A stretch of 34,674 nucleotides of DNA, taken from the NCBI GenBank assembly GCA_903911825.1, contig CAIWFB010000314.1:1-34674 (forward strand), read 5' to 3'. Below are positions 7,961-18,200 of this stretch, one piece after another. This DNA is from an uncultured Verrucomicrobia subdivision 3 bacterium. GTDB taxonomy: Bacteria > Verrucomicrobiota > Verrucomicrobiia > Limisphaerales > UBA11358. Position 1 is the first letter of the stretch, and each line of letters begins with the position of its first letter. Under the pieces are notes generated by a model that saw only the letters and a list, made by a program, of their open reading frames with translations, was not told where the DNA came from and did no database searches. The position numbers were made by a program, and so were the translations under genes.

Positions 7961-10246
7961 ATGAACGAAGCGCACATTCTGAAAATTGCCGGTGAACTAA
8001 AAATTCAGCCGCGCCAGGTCTTAGCCACCGCCAAACTCTTTGCCGAAGGTGCCACGGTGCCTTTCATCTCGCGTTATCGCAAGGAAGCCACGGGTGAATT
8101 GGACGAAGTTGCAGTCACGAACATTCGCGAACGTCTGATTTCATTAGCCGATCTGGATAATCGCCGCGATGCCATCGTTAAATCCCTTGTCGAGCGCAAC
8201 CTGTTGACCGATCAACTCAAGGCCGACATCGCCGCTGCCGACAACGTCACGCGGCTGGAAGATATTTATTTGCCGTTCCGTCCGAAGCGTCGCACCCGCG
8301 CGATGGTCGCTAAGGAACAAGGTTTGGAACCGCTGGCCGACCTGCTGTTTCAGCAACAATCCACCGCAGACCCGCTGGCGGAAGCGGCGAAATATGTCAG
8401 CACGGAAAAAGGCGTGGCGGATGTCCTGGCAGCGTTAGCGGGAGCACGGGACATCATTGCGGAACGCGTCAGTGACGATGCGAATGCCCGCGCCAAGTTG
8501 CGCGATTTGTATTGGGCCGAAGGCGTCATCAAATCCAAAGTGTTGCTGGGCAAAGAAGAGCCCGGCGCGAAGTTCAAAGACTATTTCGATTGGAGCGAAC
8601 CCATCAGCAAGATTCCCAGCCATCGTTTGCTCGCCATCCGGCGCGGCGAGACGGAAGGTTTTTTGATGATGCGCATGACGCCGCCGGAAGAATCAGTGCT
8701 GCCGATGCTCGAGCCGATGTTCGCCACCGGCAAAGGCCCCGCGGCGGATCAGATTCGCCTTGCGGTGCAGGATGCTTACAAACGGTTGCTCGGCTCGGCG
8801 ATTGAAGTCGAGTTGCGCATGGAAACCAAGAAACGCGCCGACACGGAAGCGATTCGGGTGTTTGCAGATAATTTGCGCGAACTACTGCTCGCCTCGCCGC
8901 TCGGGAGCAAAAACATGCTGGCGATTGATCCGGGTTTTCGCACCGGCTGTAAAATTGTCTGTCTCGATCGCCAAGGAAAATTGCTGCACAACGACGTGGT
9001 TTATCCGACGGTTTCCAGCGCGGGCGAAGTGCGGGAGGCGGCGATGGCGTTGTTGAGCATGATCAAGAAATACAACATCGAAGCCATCGCCATCGGCAAC
9101 GGCACGGCAGGTCGCGAAACGGAAACGTTTATCAAGGCGCTCAAGCTGCCTTCGACGATTCCCGTGGTGATGGTGAACGAAAGTGGCGCTTCGATTTACT
9201 CTGCATCCGACGTGGCGCGCGAAGAATTTCCCACGCAAGACCTCACGGTGCGCGGTGCGGTTTCGATTGGCCGTCGCCTCATGGACCCGCTCGCCGAACT
9301 CGTGAAGCTCGATCCGAAATCCATCGGCGTCGGCCAGTATCAACACGACGTGGAGCAGGGCGCTCTCAAGCGCAGTCTCGATGATGTGGTGATCAGTTGC
9401 GTGAACGGCGTCGGCGTGGAATTGAACACGGCGAGCAAACAATTGATGGCTTACGTTTCCGGTCTTGGCCCCGCGCTCGCGGCGAACATCGTGGCGTATC
9501 GCAATGAAAACGGGCCGTTCAAGTCGCGCGCGGAATTGAAAAAAGTTCCGCGTCTCGGCGAAAAAGCGTTTGAGCAAGCCGCCGGGTTTTTACGCATCCG
9601 CGACGGCGCGCATCCGCTGGACGCGAGCGCGGTTCATCCGGAGAGTTACGAACTGGTGGATCGCATGGCCAAGGATTTGAACTGCACCGTCAGCGACCTG
9701 ATGCGTGATGCGGGCTTGCGGCAGAAAATTCAATTACCGAAATACGTCAATGAAACCGTGGGCTTGCCGACGTTGACAGACATTCTCGGCGAACTCGCGA
9801 AGCCCGGCCGCGACCCGCGCCAGAAGTTTGAAGTCTTCTCGTTCCAAAGCGGCGTGGAAAAAATGGAGGACTTGAAACCGGGCATGAAGTTGCCCGGCAT
9901 TGTGACGAACGTCACCGCGTTCGGCGCGTTCGTGGACATCGGCGTGCATCAAGATGGGCTGGTGCACGTCAGTCAGTTGTCTGACCGCTTCATCAAAGAC
10001 CCGTCCGAAGTCGTGAAAGTTTCGCAGCGCGTCATGGTCACGGTGACGGAGGTGGATTTGCCGCGCAAACGCATCGCTCTCTCGATGAAGGCCGCGCCAG
10101 TCATCGGCGCGAGCACGAGCGGCACACGCACTTCACCGAGCGCGCCGCGTCCGGCGGGCGGCGGTTTTAATCGTCCCGCGCAACCGGCGCAACCGGCGGC
10201 GGCGGATTGGTTCACGGCGGCGATGAACAAAAACAAGAGTAGCTAA
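7961..10246 (+). CDS. tex: Tex-family S1 RNA-binding transcription accessory protein
   Basis: ATVPFISRYRKEATGELDE, LAIDPGFRTGCKIVCLD, IGVGQYQHDVEQGAL, C-terminal S1 domain GIVTNVTAFGAFVDIGVHQDGLVHVSQLSD. The ORF-track start at 7814 is an upstream extension. Confidence 0.94.
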   Translation: MNEAHILKIAGELKIQPRQVLATAKLFAEGATVPFISRYRKEATGELDEVAVTNIRERLISLADLDNRRDAIVKSLVERNLLTDQLKADIAAADNVTRLEDIYLPFRPKRRTRAMVAKEQGLEPLADLLFQQQSTADPLAEAAKYVSTEKGVADVLAALAGARDIIAERVSDDANARAKLRDLYWAEGVIKSKVLLGKEEPGAKFKDYFDWSEPISKIPSHRLLAIRRGETEGFLMMRMTPPEESVLPMLEPMFATGKGPAADQIRLAVQDAYKRLLGSAIEVELRMETKKRADTEAIRVFADNLRELLLASPLGSKNMLAIDPGFRTGCKIVCLDRQGKLLHNDVVYPTVSSAGEVREAAMALLSMIKKYNIEAIAIGNGTAGRETETFIKALKLPSTIPVVMVNESGASIYSASDVAREEFPTQDLTVRGAVSIGRRLMDPLAELVKLDPKSIGVGQYQHDVEQGALKRSLDDVVISCVNGVGVELNTASKQLMAYVSGLGPALAANIVAYRNENGPFKSRAELKKVPRLGEKAFEQAAGFLRIRDGAHPLDASAVHPESYELVDRMAKDLNCTVSDLMRDAGLRQKIQLPKYVNETVGLPTLTDILGELAKPGRDPRQKFEVFSFQSGVEKMEDLKPGMKLPGIVTNVTAFGAFVDIGVHQDGLVHVSQLSDRFIKDPSEVVKVSQRVMVTVTEVDLPRKRIALSMKAAPVIGASTSGTRTSPSAPRPAGGGFNRPAQPAQPAAADWFTAAMNKNKSS

Positions 10247-10251
10247 ATTTT

Positions 10252-10941
10252 ATGGCCAAAGAAACGAAACCGAAAAAATCCAAACAGGATGAGCCGGCGC
10301 AGTTGCTGGCTTTGCTCCGCACCATTTTGCCGAAGGTAGAAATTGATTCGGCGCTAGCGGATAGAATTTATTCCGCGTTCGAGGCGGAGCTGCGTGCGAA
10401 GAACCGCGTTAACTCGTTTGAGAAATTCTGTGAGCGCATCGCGCTGCCGGATTTGGAGGCGAAGACGCTGGAAGAAGTGAAGCAGCAATTGGTCGCAGGT
10501 TTCGGTGATGTGGATTTGGACATTGAGCCGAACGAGGATGGCAAGGGTTTGCGCGTGGATGTTTCACTGCCGGACGGCACGCAGTTTCACAGCCGGATTT
10601 TGGTGCGTCCACCCGGCGCGGAAGGCAGCGACGAACAGGAGATCACGCTGAAGTTTGTGTCGTTCCCCGTGGCCTTGCCGGGCGATGCGGAAATGCTCTG
10701 GGCGCTCGCGAAGCGTGAGAACATGACGAATGACGAAGCGGCGATTGCGCTGACGAAAATCGAGGACGAGTTCTGGTCATCCAAGGCCGGGCAGAAGCTG
10801 ATCAAAGATCGCGTCGAGAAAAGTTTTCCGGAATTCATCGCCCGCGTGCCGGCAGGAATGTTGGGCGATGTGGGTTTGAAGCGGCATTACAAATTGCCCG
10901 AGACGCTGAAGGTGCTGCGCACGCCGATGAAGAAGGCTTGA
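10252..10941 (+). CDS. Hypothetical protein (229 aa), immediately downstream of tex
   Basis: Intact ORF 5 bp after tex; no family recognised. Confidence 0.75.
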   Translation: MAKETKPKKSKQDEPAQLLALLRTILPKVEIDSALADRIYSAFEAELRAKNRVNSFEKFCERIALPDLEAKTLEEVKQQLVAGFGDVDLDIEPNEDGKGLRVDVSLPDGTQFHSRILVRPPGAEGSDEQEITLKFVSFPVALPGDAEMLWALAKRENMTNDEAAIALTKIEDEFWSSKAGQKLIKDRVEKSFPEFIARVPAGMLGDVGLKRHYKLPETLKVLRTPMKKA

Positions 10942-11010
10942 AGAGGCTTAGGGCTTTTCATTTGGGATGCTTGAACTAGATTTTGCGAAAGCAATTTAAG
11001 TCATCACAAA

Positions 11011-11901
11011 ATGAAATTTGGCATCAACACCTTTCTCTTCACCTCGCCGTTCACCAACGAGAACACGCGGCTGTTTCGCCAGTTCAAAGCGTGGGGTTTT
11101 GACGGCGTGGAGATCGCCATTGAAAACCCGACGGACATTGATGCGGCGTTTGTGCGGGCGCAACTTGACCGGCACGGATTAGTCTGCACTTCCGTCTGCG
11201 CGTGTTTTCCTCCGAGTCGTGATTTGCGCGGCACCAAGGCGCAGCAACGAGCGACGATTATCTACCTGAAACGACTCGTGGATATTGCGGGTGTGCTGGG
11301 GACGGACATCATAATGGGGCCACTGTATTCGGCGACGGGGCGCGCGGATGCTGTTCCGGCGGATGAATACAAACGTCAATGGCAGACGGTGCGTGGCCAT
11401 CTCAAAACTATTTGCGCTTACGCGGAAGCGAACGGAAAAATCATTTGCCTAGAACCATTGAATCGCTTCGAGACGGATTTTCTCAACACGGTGGAGCAGG
11501 GGTTGCAGATGATCCGTGAAGTGAAAAGTCCGGTGTTAAAACTGTTGCTTGATACGTTCCACATGAACATCGAGGAAAAAAATCCGGCGGACGCCATCCG
11601 TCGCGCAGGCAAGCACGTTGGGCACATCCACGCGAGCGCGAGCGATCGTGGCACACCGGGCAACGATCATGTGGACTGGCGCGGCGTTGCGCAGGCGTTG
11701 CGCGACATAAAATATGATGGCGCAGTAGTGATCGAATCGTTCACGCAGGATGTAAAGGTGATTGCGCGCGCGGCGGCGATCTGGCGGAAAATTGAACCAC
11801 GTCGGGATGACATTGCGAGCAAGGGCTTGGTGTTTCTGAAAAGACTTTTAAATAATGTTGTAATCTCGGTGCGAAAAAACCGTCCATCCAGCAACCACTA
11901 A
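11011..11901 (+). CDS. Sugar phosphate isomerase/epimerase, TIM barrel (D-tagatose 3-epimerase/D-psicose epimerase-like)
   Basis: MKFGINTFLFTSPF...WGFDGVEIAIENP...LEPLNRFETDFLNT...LLLDTFHMNIEE...HIHASASDRGTPGNDHVDW...VVIESF. Confidence 0.85.
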   Translation: MKFGINTFLFTSPFTNENTRLFRQFKAWGFDGVEIAIENPTDIDAAFVRAQLDRHGLVCTSVCACFPPSRDLRGTKAQQRATIIYLKRLVDIAGVLGTDIIMGPLYSATGRADAVPADEYKRQWQTVRGHLKTICAYAEANGKIICLEPLNRFETDFLNTVEQGLQMIREVKSPVLKLLLDTFHMNIEEKNPADAIRRAGKHVGHIHASASDRGTPGNDHVDWRGVAQALRDIKYDGAVVIESFTQDVKVIARAAAIWRKIEPRRDDIASKGLVFLKRLLNNVVISVRKNRPSSNH

Positions 11902-11915
11902 CGTATTTCTAATTC

Positions 11916-12836
11916 ATGAGAACTATCGCATTTTTGCTGTTATCGTTGTTCGCCATTTTTCCTGACGTGAGTCGCGCCGAAGCTAAGCGCATCGTGATGA
12001 TCGCAGGCCAGCCGAGCCATGGCCCCGGTGAGCACGAGCATCGCGCTGGGTTGCTGTTGTTCCAAAAATGTCTCGCTGATTTTCCGGGTATCAAGGTGGA
12101 GGTTTATACGAACGGTTGGCCGACGAATTCAGCCGTGCTCAACGGCGCGGCGGCGGTAGTGATTTACAGCGATGGCGGCGGCGGGCATCCGGCATTGCAG
12201 GCAGATCATCTGCAACAATTGAGCGCGTTGAGCCAAAACGGCGTTGGTCTGGCGTGCCTGCATTATGCTTGCGAACCGACGATTGAAAAGGGGCAGCGCG
12301 AATTTCTCGACTGGATTGGCGGCTGTTTTGAGATCAACCGTTCGGTGAATCCGCATTGGGACGCGGATTTCAAAACCTTGCCGCTGCATCCCATCACGCG
12401 TGGGGTAACGCCGTTCAAGTTGCGCGATGAATGGTATTTCAATATGCGTTTCCGCGAGGGTATGAAAGGCGTGACACCGATCCTCGCCGCTGTTCCCGAT
12501 GCGGACACGATGTATCGGGCCGATGGGCCGCATGAAGGTAATCCCGGCGTGCGCGCTGCCGTGGCGCGGGGTGAAGCGCAAACGGTCATGTGGGCGAGTG
12601 AACGCGGCGAGGGCGGACGCGGCTTTGGTTTCACCGGTGGACATTTTCACCACAACTGGGGCGATGATAATTTCCGCAAGATCGTGCTGAACGCGATCCT
12701 TTGGGTCGCTAAAGTGGAAGTGCCGACGAACGGAGTCCAATCCACTGTGACAGCGGCTGATCTCGAAGCTAATCTTGACTCCAAGGGCGGGACGCACAGG
12801 GTCAAAGCTGCTGCTGCGCCGCCGGTGGTCAAGTAA
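11916..12836 (+). CDS. ThuA-like domain protein with N-terminal signal peptide
   Basis: Signal MRTIAFLLLSLFAIFPDVSRAEA; IVMIAGQPSHGPGEHEHRAG, GGGGHP, LHYACE, HPITRGVTPFKLRDEWY. Confidence 0.85.
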   Translation: MRTIAFLLLSLFAIFPDVSRAEAKRIVMIAGQPSHGPGEHEHRAGLLLFQKCLADFPGIKVEVYTNGWPTNSAVLNGAAAVVIYSDGGGGHPALQADHLQQLSALSQNGVGLACLHYACEPTIEKGQREFLDWIGGCFEINRSVNPHWDADFKTLPLHPITRGVTPFKLRDEWYFNMRFREGMKGVTPILAAVPDADTMYRADGPHEGNPGVRAAVARGEAQTVMWASERGEGGRGFGFTGGHFHHNWGDDNFRKIVLNAILWVAKVEVPTNGVQSTVTAADLEANLDSKGGTHRVKAAAAPPVVK

Positions 12837-12842
12837 GCTAGT

Positions 12843-13697
12843 TCATTTCACGGCGGCGTAACCGGGCTTCGGCTTGCCGTTCGCATCCAGTTTGTCGCAC
12901 GCCCACAGCAAACCCCGCGTCACCAAATCGAGGTAACGGTCGTCCGCGACCGTTTCATTGTTGTGACCGATTGTGGTGGAGAAGACGCGAGTTTTTTCTT
13001 GGTAAAGATTCACCCAGGCAACTACCAAAGTGTTCGTGCGCTGCGGTTCGCCGGATTTATTTTTGATAACTTGCGTTCCGGAAGCGAGGGCGTGAGCGGT
13101 ATCAAAAATGCGGATGTTGTTGTAATGCTCTTCGTGAATCGTCGTCCAATCCGCCAAGCCCGTGGTGATGGCGTTCGTCTTGTCGGTGAACGCAATCGCA
13201 ATCGGTTCCTGCGGTCCGTGGCCGCTGGATTGCAGGCCGAGATATTCATACCAAAATGAGTTGGCCGCCCCGTTCGTCACCGGCTTGGTGAATTCCCCGA
13301 AGCGATAACTGTGCATGGCGCAGTGCAAATTCACCCCGGGAATTCCTTGCTGATGCGGCTGGAGCACGCCTTGAATCACCGCCGAATCTTTGATGTCTGC
13401 CGCGCATTCGTCATGGATGACGACATCGTAACCTTTGGCGTAATCCGGATGGCCATAGATCGGCAGCGCGGGATGCGTGGTCGCATCGTTGACATAGATG
13501 ACATCCACGATGACGTTGGCACGCGCTTCGAGGCCATGCTTGAGAATGACTTTTTGATTTTCGTAATCGTGGCAGCAACCTCCGGCGATCAGCAACGCTT
13601 TGAGGGGCGGAGTAGTTTCGGCAGCCAGCAGATTGACGGTGAGCGCGCAACTGACCACGAGGGCGAGACCGAAGTTCAACGGAAAGGTTTTTTGCAT
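12843..13697 (-). CDS. Second ThuA-like domain protein with signal peptide, convergent with the first
   Basis: MQKTFPLNFGLALVVSCALTVNLLAAE; LKALLIAGGCCHDYENQK, NLHCAMHSYR, WTTIHEEHYNN, TTIGHNNETV. ATG at 13697 preferred. Confidence 0.85.
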   Translation of the reverse strand: MQKTFPLNFGLALVVSCALTVNLLAAETTPPLKALLIAGGCCHDYENQKVILKHGLEARANVIVDVIYVNDATTHPALPIYGHPDYAKGYDVVIHDECAADIKDSAVIQGVLQPHQQGIPGVNLHCAMHSYRFGEFTKPVTNGAANSFWYEYLGLQSSGHGPQEPIAIAFTDKTNAITTGLADWTTIHEEHYNNIRIFDTAHALASGTQVIKNKSGEPQRTNTLVVAWVNLYQEKTRVFSTTIGHNNETVADDRYLDLVTRGLLWACDKLDANGKPKPGYAAVK

Positions 13698-13858
13698 GGC
13701 CTTTGTTAACACGCAAAAAAAAATCCGACAAGCGTGAAAGTCGTGGCCTTGACTTGTGACGAATTTCCGGCTGAATAAAGCCACATTTTTCCAAAAAAAC
13801 ATTTAACCAAAACACCACCGCGTTCGTCCACCAACTGGATTCTAACAATAAATATTCT

Positions 13859-15139
13859 ATGACCACACCCATCATCATGCCGCGCCGCAATTTCTTGAAA
13901 AATGTCGCTTTCGCCGGGGCGGCGGTTTCCGCCTTGCCCTTGTTCAATGTTCGGGCGGAAGGCACGCCCAGAAAATTCAAAGTCGGTCTCGTCGGCTGCG
14001 GTGGTCGTGGTAAGGGGGCTACGGAAAACCTCATCGAAGCCGCCAAATCACTGGGGCACGAGATTGAAGTTTACTCGGTCGTGGACTTCTTTGCAGACCG
14101 CGCCAATGACGTGGCCAAGAAATACAATATTCCCGCTGACCGCGTTTTCTCGGGCGCAACGGGATATCACGATTTGATGGCGCAGCCGGTGGACCTCGTG
14201 ATTCTCGCGACGCCGCCCGCGTTTCGTCCGGCGCATTTCGAAGCCGCCGTGAAAGCCGGCAAGCACGTTTTTGTCGAAAAGCCGGTGGCGGTTGATCCGG
14301 TGGGCGCGCGGAAGTTCATTGAAATCGGCGAAGTGGCCAAAGCGAAAGGCTTATCCGTGGTCGCCGGCACGCAACGGCGGCATCAGGCGAGTTATATGAA
14401 AAATCAATTTGCCGTGGCGAACGGTGCCATCGGCAAAATCGTCGGCGGCACAGTCAGTTGGTGTGGTGGCCGGTTGTGGTTCAAGAATCGCGAGAAAGAT
14501 GAAAGCGATGCGAGCTACATGGTGCGCAATTGGACGAGTTTTTCCCAGATGTCCGGCGATCACATCGTGGAGCAACATCTGCACAACTTGGATGTGGCGA
14601 ACTGGTTCATCGGTCGCACCCCGGTTTCGGCGGTGGGTTTCGGCGGACGGGCGCGGCGCCAGACGGGTGATCAATTCGATTTCTTCAGCGTGGATTACAA
14701 TTACGGCGAAGACGTCCATATCCACAGCATGTGCCGACAGGTCAGCGGCACCTATAGTTCGGTGAGTGAATTTTTTAGCGGCACCGAAGGCAGCACCTTC
14801 GGCGGCGGCAAGATGACCTCGGCCAAGCTCGCCGCGCTCACCGTGCCGGAATTCAAGACACACGCGAATCCCTACGTGGAAGAACACGTCTATTTGCTGC
14901 AGAGCATCGTCAACGGCACACCGGTCAACGCCGCTCGCACGGTGGCGGAATCTACGTTGACCGCGATCATGGGGCGCATCTCTGCCTACACTGGCCAACT
15001 CGTGCGCTGGTCGGATCTGACGACGAATACCGAATCGCCTTGGTATAACCTCGCACTTTCGCCTTCCGCTGCGGATTTTGAAAGCGGCAAAGTCGTGGCT
15101 CCGAAAGATGACGTCGTGCCGGTTCCGGGCGAAGCGTGA
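13859..15139 (+). CDS. Gfo/Idh/MocA family oxidoreductase with Tat signal
   Basis: Twin-arginine PRRNFLKNVAFAGAAVSALPLF; KFKVGLVGCGGRGKGA Rossmann motif; VFVEKPVAVDP. Confidence 0.92.
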   Translation: MTTPIIMPRRNFLKNVAFAGAAVSALPLFNVRAEGTPRKFKVGLVGCGGRGKGATENLIEAAKSLGHEIEVYSVVDFFADRANDVAKKYNIPADRVFSGATGYHDLMAQPVDLVILATPPAFRPAHFEAAVKAGKHVFVEKPVAVDPVGARKFIEIGEVAKAKGLSVVAGTQRRHQASYMKNQFAVANGAIGKIVGGTVSWCGGRLWFKNREKDESDASYMVRNWTSFSQMSGDHIVEQHLHNLDVANWFIGRTPVSAVGFGGRARRQTGDQFDFFSVDYNYGEDVHIHSMCRQVSGTYSSVSEFFSGTEGSTFGGGKMTSAKLAALTVPEFKTHANPYVEEHVYLLQSIVNGTPVNAARTVAESTLTAIMGRISAYTGQLVRWSDLTTNTESPWYNLALSPSAADFESGKVVAPKDDVVPVPGEA

Positions 15140-15194
15140 AAGGCGGTGGCGGGTTTTGGTTCAGCGTTGACTGAAAAATCCAATTTAAAAAAAG

Positions 15195-15230
15195 CGCGGC
15201 CGGGAATCACTTCCCGGCCGCGTTCGTTTT
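15195..15230. terminator. Rho-independent terminator between two convergent genes
   Basis: CGCGGCCGGGAA-tcac-TTCCCGGCCGCG perfect 12-bp stem, then GTTCGTTTTT hmm-free T-rich tail (TTCGTTTTT). Confidence 0.85.
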
Positions 15231-15255
15231 TACCAAGAATGGCGAAGGGGTTGGC

Positions 15256-18200
15256 TTACAGCTTCACGCGGTAGAAGCGGGAAGCGTTTGTGGTGGATAA
15301 CCAGGAGTAGGGCGAGGTCGCACCAGTCACGGGTGTCCAATTGGACGGGCTGAGGGTCGTGGCGCTTTCCAAAATGCCCAGCGGCCAAGTGATTGTGGCC
15401 CCGCCGGGAGCAATGGTGATCGCCAGCGGTGTGGTGCCGAGAATGCCGGTGACGGCGTGCGCACCAACGCGGGCAGCGCTTAAGGCGTGGCTGTAAATAG
15501 CCACGTTGCAGAGTGCGCCGTCGAAGTAGGAACTATCATCGCGGAAATCTTTGCCCACGCCCACCGTGAAGGTGTCATTGAGCGGACGCACCGGGCCGGA
15601 GGCTTGCGCCATCAGGCTGCCATCAATGAAGATGAAGCCGTTGGTGCCACTGCGTTCCGCTACGATGTGGTGCCAGCTTCCGTCGTTGACCAGCTTCGTG
15701 CCGGGCGAATTGAAGTCGAATTGATAGCCGCCGCCATAAACAGTGAAGTGCAGGGTGCCGTCGGCGTTGAGGTCGAACATATATTCACCGTCAAAACCGC
15801 TGCGCTGTTGAATGAGTCGGGAGAACGTGGTGGTGGTGGTATTCACCCAGGCTTCCACGGTGAAGTCGCTCGTTCCAGAAATCGCCGGCGCCGTGCCGCA
15901 ATCAATGCTGGCGCTGCCACCATCGAATTGATACGCGGTCGTGCTGCCGGTGAATCCTTGGAAGGCTGGAGTTCTCGGGCCATCCACGCCCAGCGTGAGG
16001 CCGCCCTGTTGGGTGCCATTGTTAGCGTGCCCGGAATAATCATAGGCCGTCGGCGCATCCGTTTCGCTCAAGGGCAGGTAAGCCAACGGGGCATCCGCCA
16101 CAATCTGCGCGGCGAACAGCGCAGGCGAAATCACCGTCAGATGATTCGTCAAGCTAGAGACTGCACCGAAGTTGTTCGTGACGGTGACGGAATAATCCGC
16201 GTCGGAGGCCAGCGTGATGGCGGGCAACGTGATTGTTGCACTGTCGGTGCCCACCGGCGTGACGCCGTTTTTGACCCACTGATAACGCAGGGTGGGATCG
16301 CCCGCCGCGACGACGCTGAAAGTCGGCAGGGTGCCGACGTATGCGAAGTTGGTCACCCCAGAAAGGTCGGTAACGAAGCTCGGAGCAATGGAGCCGACAA
16401 TCACCGAGATGGTGCCGTCCACCGCCGAATTATCCTGCCACGCCAAACCATTCGACAGTGTCGGCAAAACTAGCGAGGTAAAAGCCCCGCCGCCGCTGCT
16501 GCCCGGGAATAGCGTGAACGTATCGCCCAAGGCCAGCGTGCCGCCGGTATTGGTCACGACCAAAGTGCCGCCAAAGGTGACTGTGCCGATAAGTTGGTTG
16601 CAGTTGGGAGAACCACCTTTATTGATAGTCATCTTCAACGTGCCTAACAAGGTGGCACTGCTAACGTTCTGCGTGGTGCCTTTCAGATCAATCGTGGCAC
16701 TGGCGGCTGATTTCAAAATGGCATTGAGGCCAATACAATCATTCACGCCGCAGATGGCGGAACCGGCGCGGACATCTAAAGCTGAATTGGTGGTCGTGGC
16801 GACGGCGTTCAAACGAAGTGAACCAGTGCCGCGCTTGATGAATCCGTAGATGGAGCCGTCGGTGTAAGGGCCGACATTCAGCGGGCCGTTGAGGATCAAG
16901 TCGCCGGTGGTCGTGTTGGCGCCCACATCCACTTGTGCCGCCATACCGTAGGTGATGCGCACCATTTGGACATTTGAATCAATGATCGAGCCAGAGGCGG
17001 CTGAACTGCAGAGCAAACCTGTGCCGTTGACATCAAAAATACCGAGGGAAGCCATACCCGTGCCGTATTGGTGGACGGTGGTGGGAGCGCCCAACAACGT
17101 CGGCGTGCCGGCTACGTTGTAAGTAGTTCCACCTTTGAGATAGAGTCCAGAAGTTGCTGCGGTGCCGTCGCCATATATTTTGAGGCCGGTATTCGCATAA
17201 CCGCCGCCGGTATTGTAACCGATCCTAAGCGTGGCACCGTTGGTCACGATGTAAGGTGCATCACCACCGGTCTTGGTCTGCACTTCCAAGGTGCCAGTTT
17301 TGACCAGAACATTGTTAGTCGCGTCGAAGGCGCCCGCGAGCGTCAGTTTACCAACCCCAACTTTGGTCAAGCCATTGGTTCCCGTCGAAAGCGGGCAAGC
17401 AATCGTGCCGTTGGTGGTTGCGGTAATAGCCCCGGTTCCAGCCAGAGTAAGAATTTCCCCAGCCGTATTGGTGATTGTGTAAGCCCCGCTGTTGAAGGTG
17501 ATGGCGTTGGCCGAAACATTTGCCGTCAAAGCCACTGAATAGGCCCCCGTGCCGCCCGCGCCAAAGATGGCCGAATCTGGGTTGCCCCAGTAATCATCCG
17601 CCGAACCGCTCCACCAATTGAGTAATGTAAAGCCCCAGGTTCCGGAACCATCTTGCGCACCGGTGACGCCGGTGTTGCCGTCAAACGTGGCGGAGCGCGC
17701 CGCGTGGGCGGGAACGACATTGACACTGGCTACTTGTCCCGTCACAGATTGTGAAGGAAAAAAAGTGCTCGTGACGACGGCTGAATAAAGTCCGGCATCG
17801 GTCGGCACCAGTGAACTATTCGTGTAACTGGAGAACGTGGCACCGGGCAGATTCGTGCCCGCGTGTTGCCACTGATACGTCAGGCCAATGCCGATGATTG
17901 TGGTCGGCGTTGGCAGCACCAAGGCCGCGCCGCTCGCAAGCAACATGCTCGTGGGCACATCGCGCGTGACCACCGGTTGGTCGGTGATGATGAAGCCCGC
18001 AAGCGCACAATTCGCGCTGGCCGGTCGGGAAGGGCTGCTCATCGTGAGCGTGTCGCCGGTGAGCGTCGGCGTCGGCACTTGTAACCCTACGGGGCCGTTA
18101 TAATTCGCATTGCCAGCAGTGTAGATCGGATTGAAACCGAGCGCGCCTGCCGCCGGATCCGAAAACGTGATGAGTGAATTCGCCGTGGCTTTGCTCGCCC

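Noticed and set aside
10180-10210. CGCAACCGG short repeat at the Tex C-terminus
   Set aside because: Low-complexity Pro/Ala/Gln tail coding (QPAQPA), common in S1-domain protein tails; too short to treat as a separate element.
12843-15139. Novel defence or mobile system near the ThuA/oxidoreductase genes
   Set aside because: Families are sugar-metabolic with export signals; no nuclease, helicase, toxin, transposase or integrase seen.
15487-16473. 328-aa and neighbouring ORFs antisense to the LamG protein
   Set aside because: Shadow frames of a long minus-strand gene with signal peptide and clear domains.
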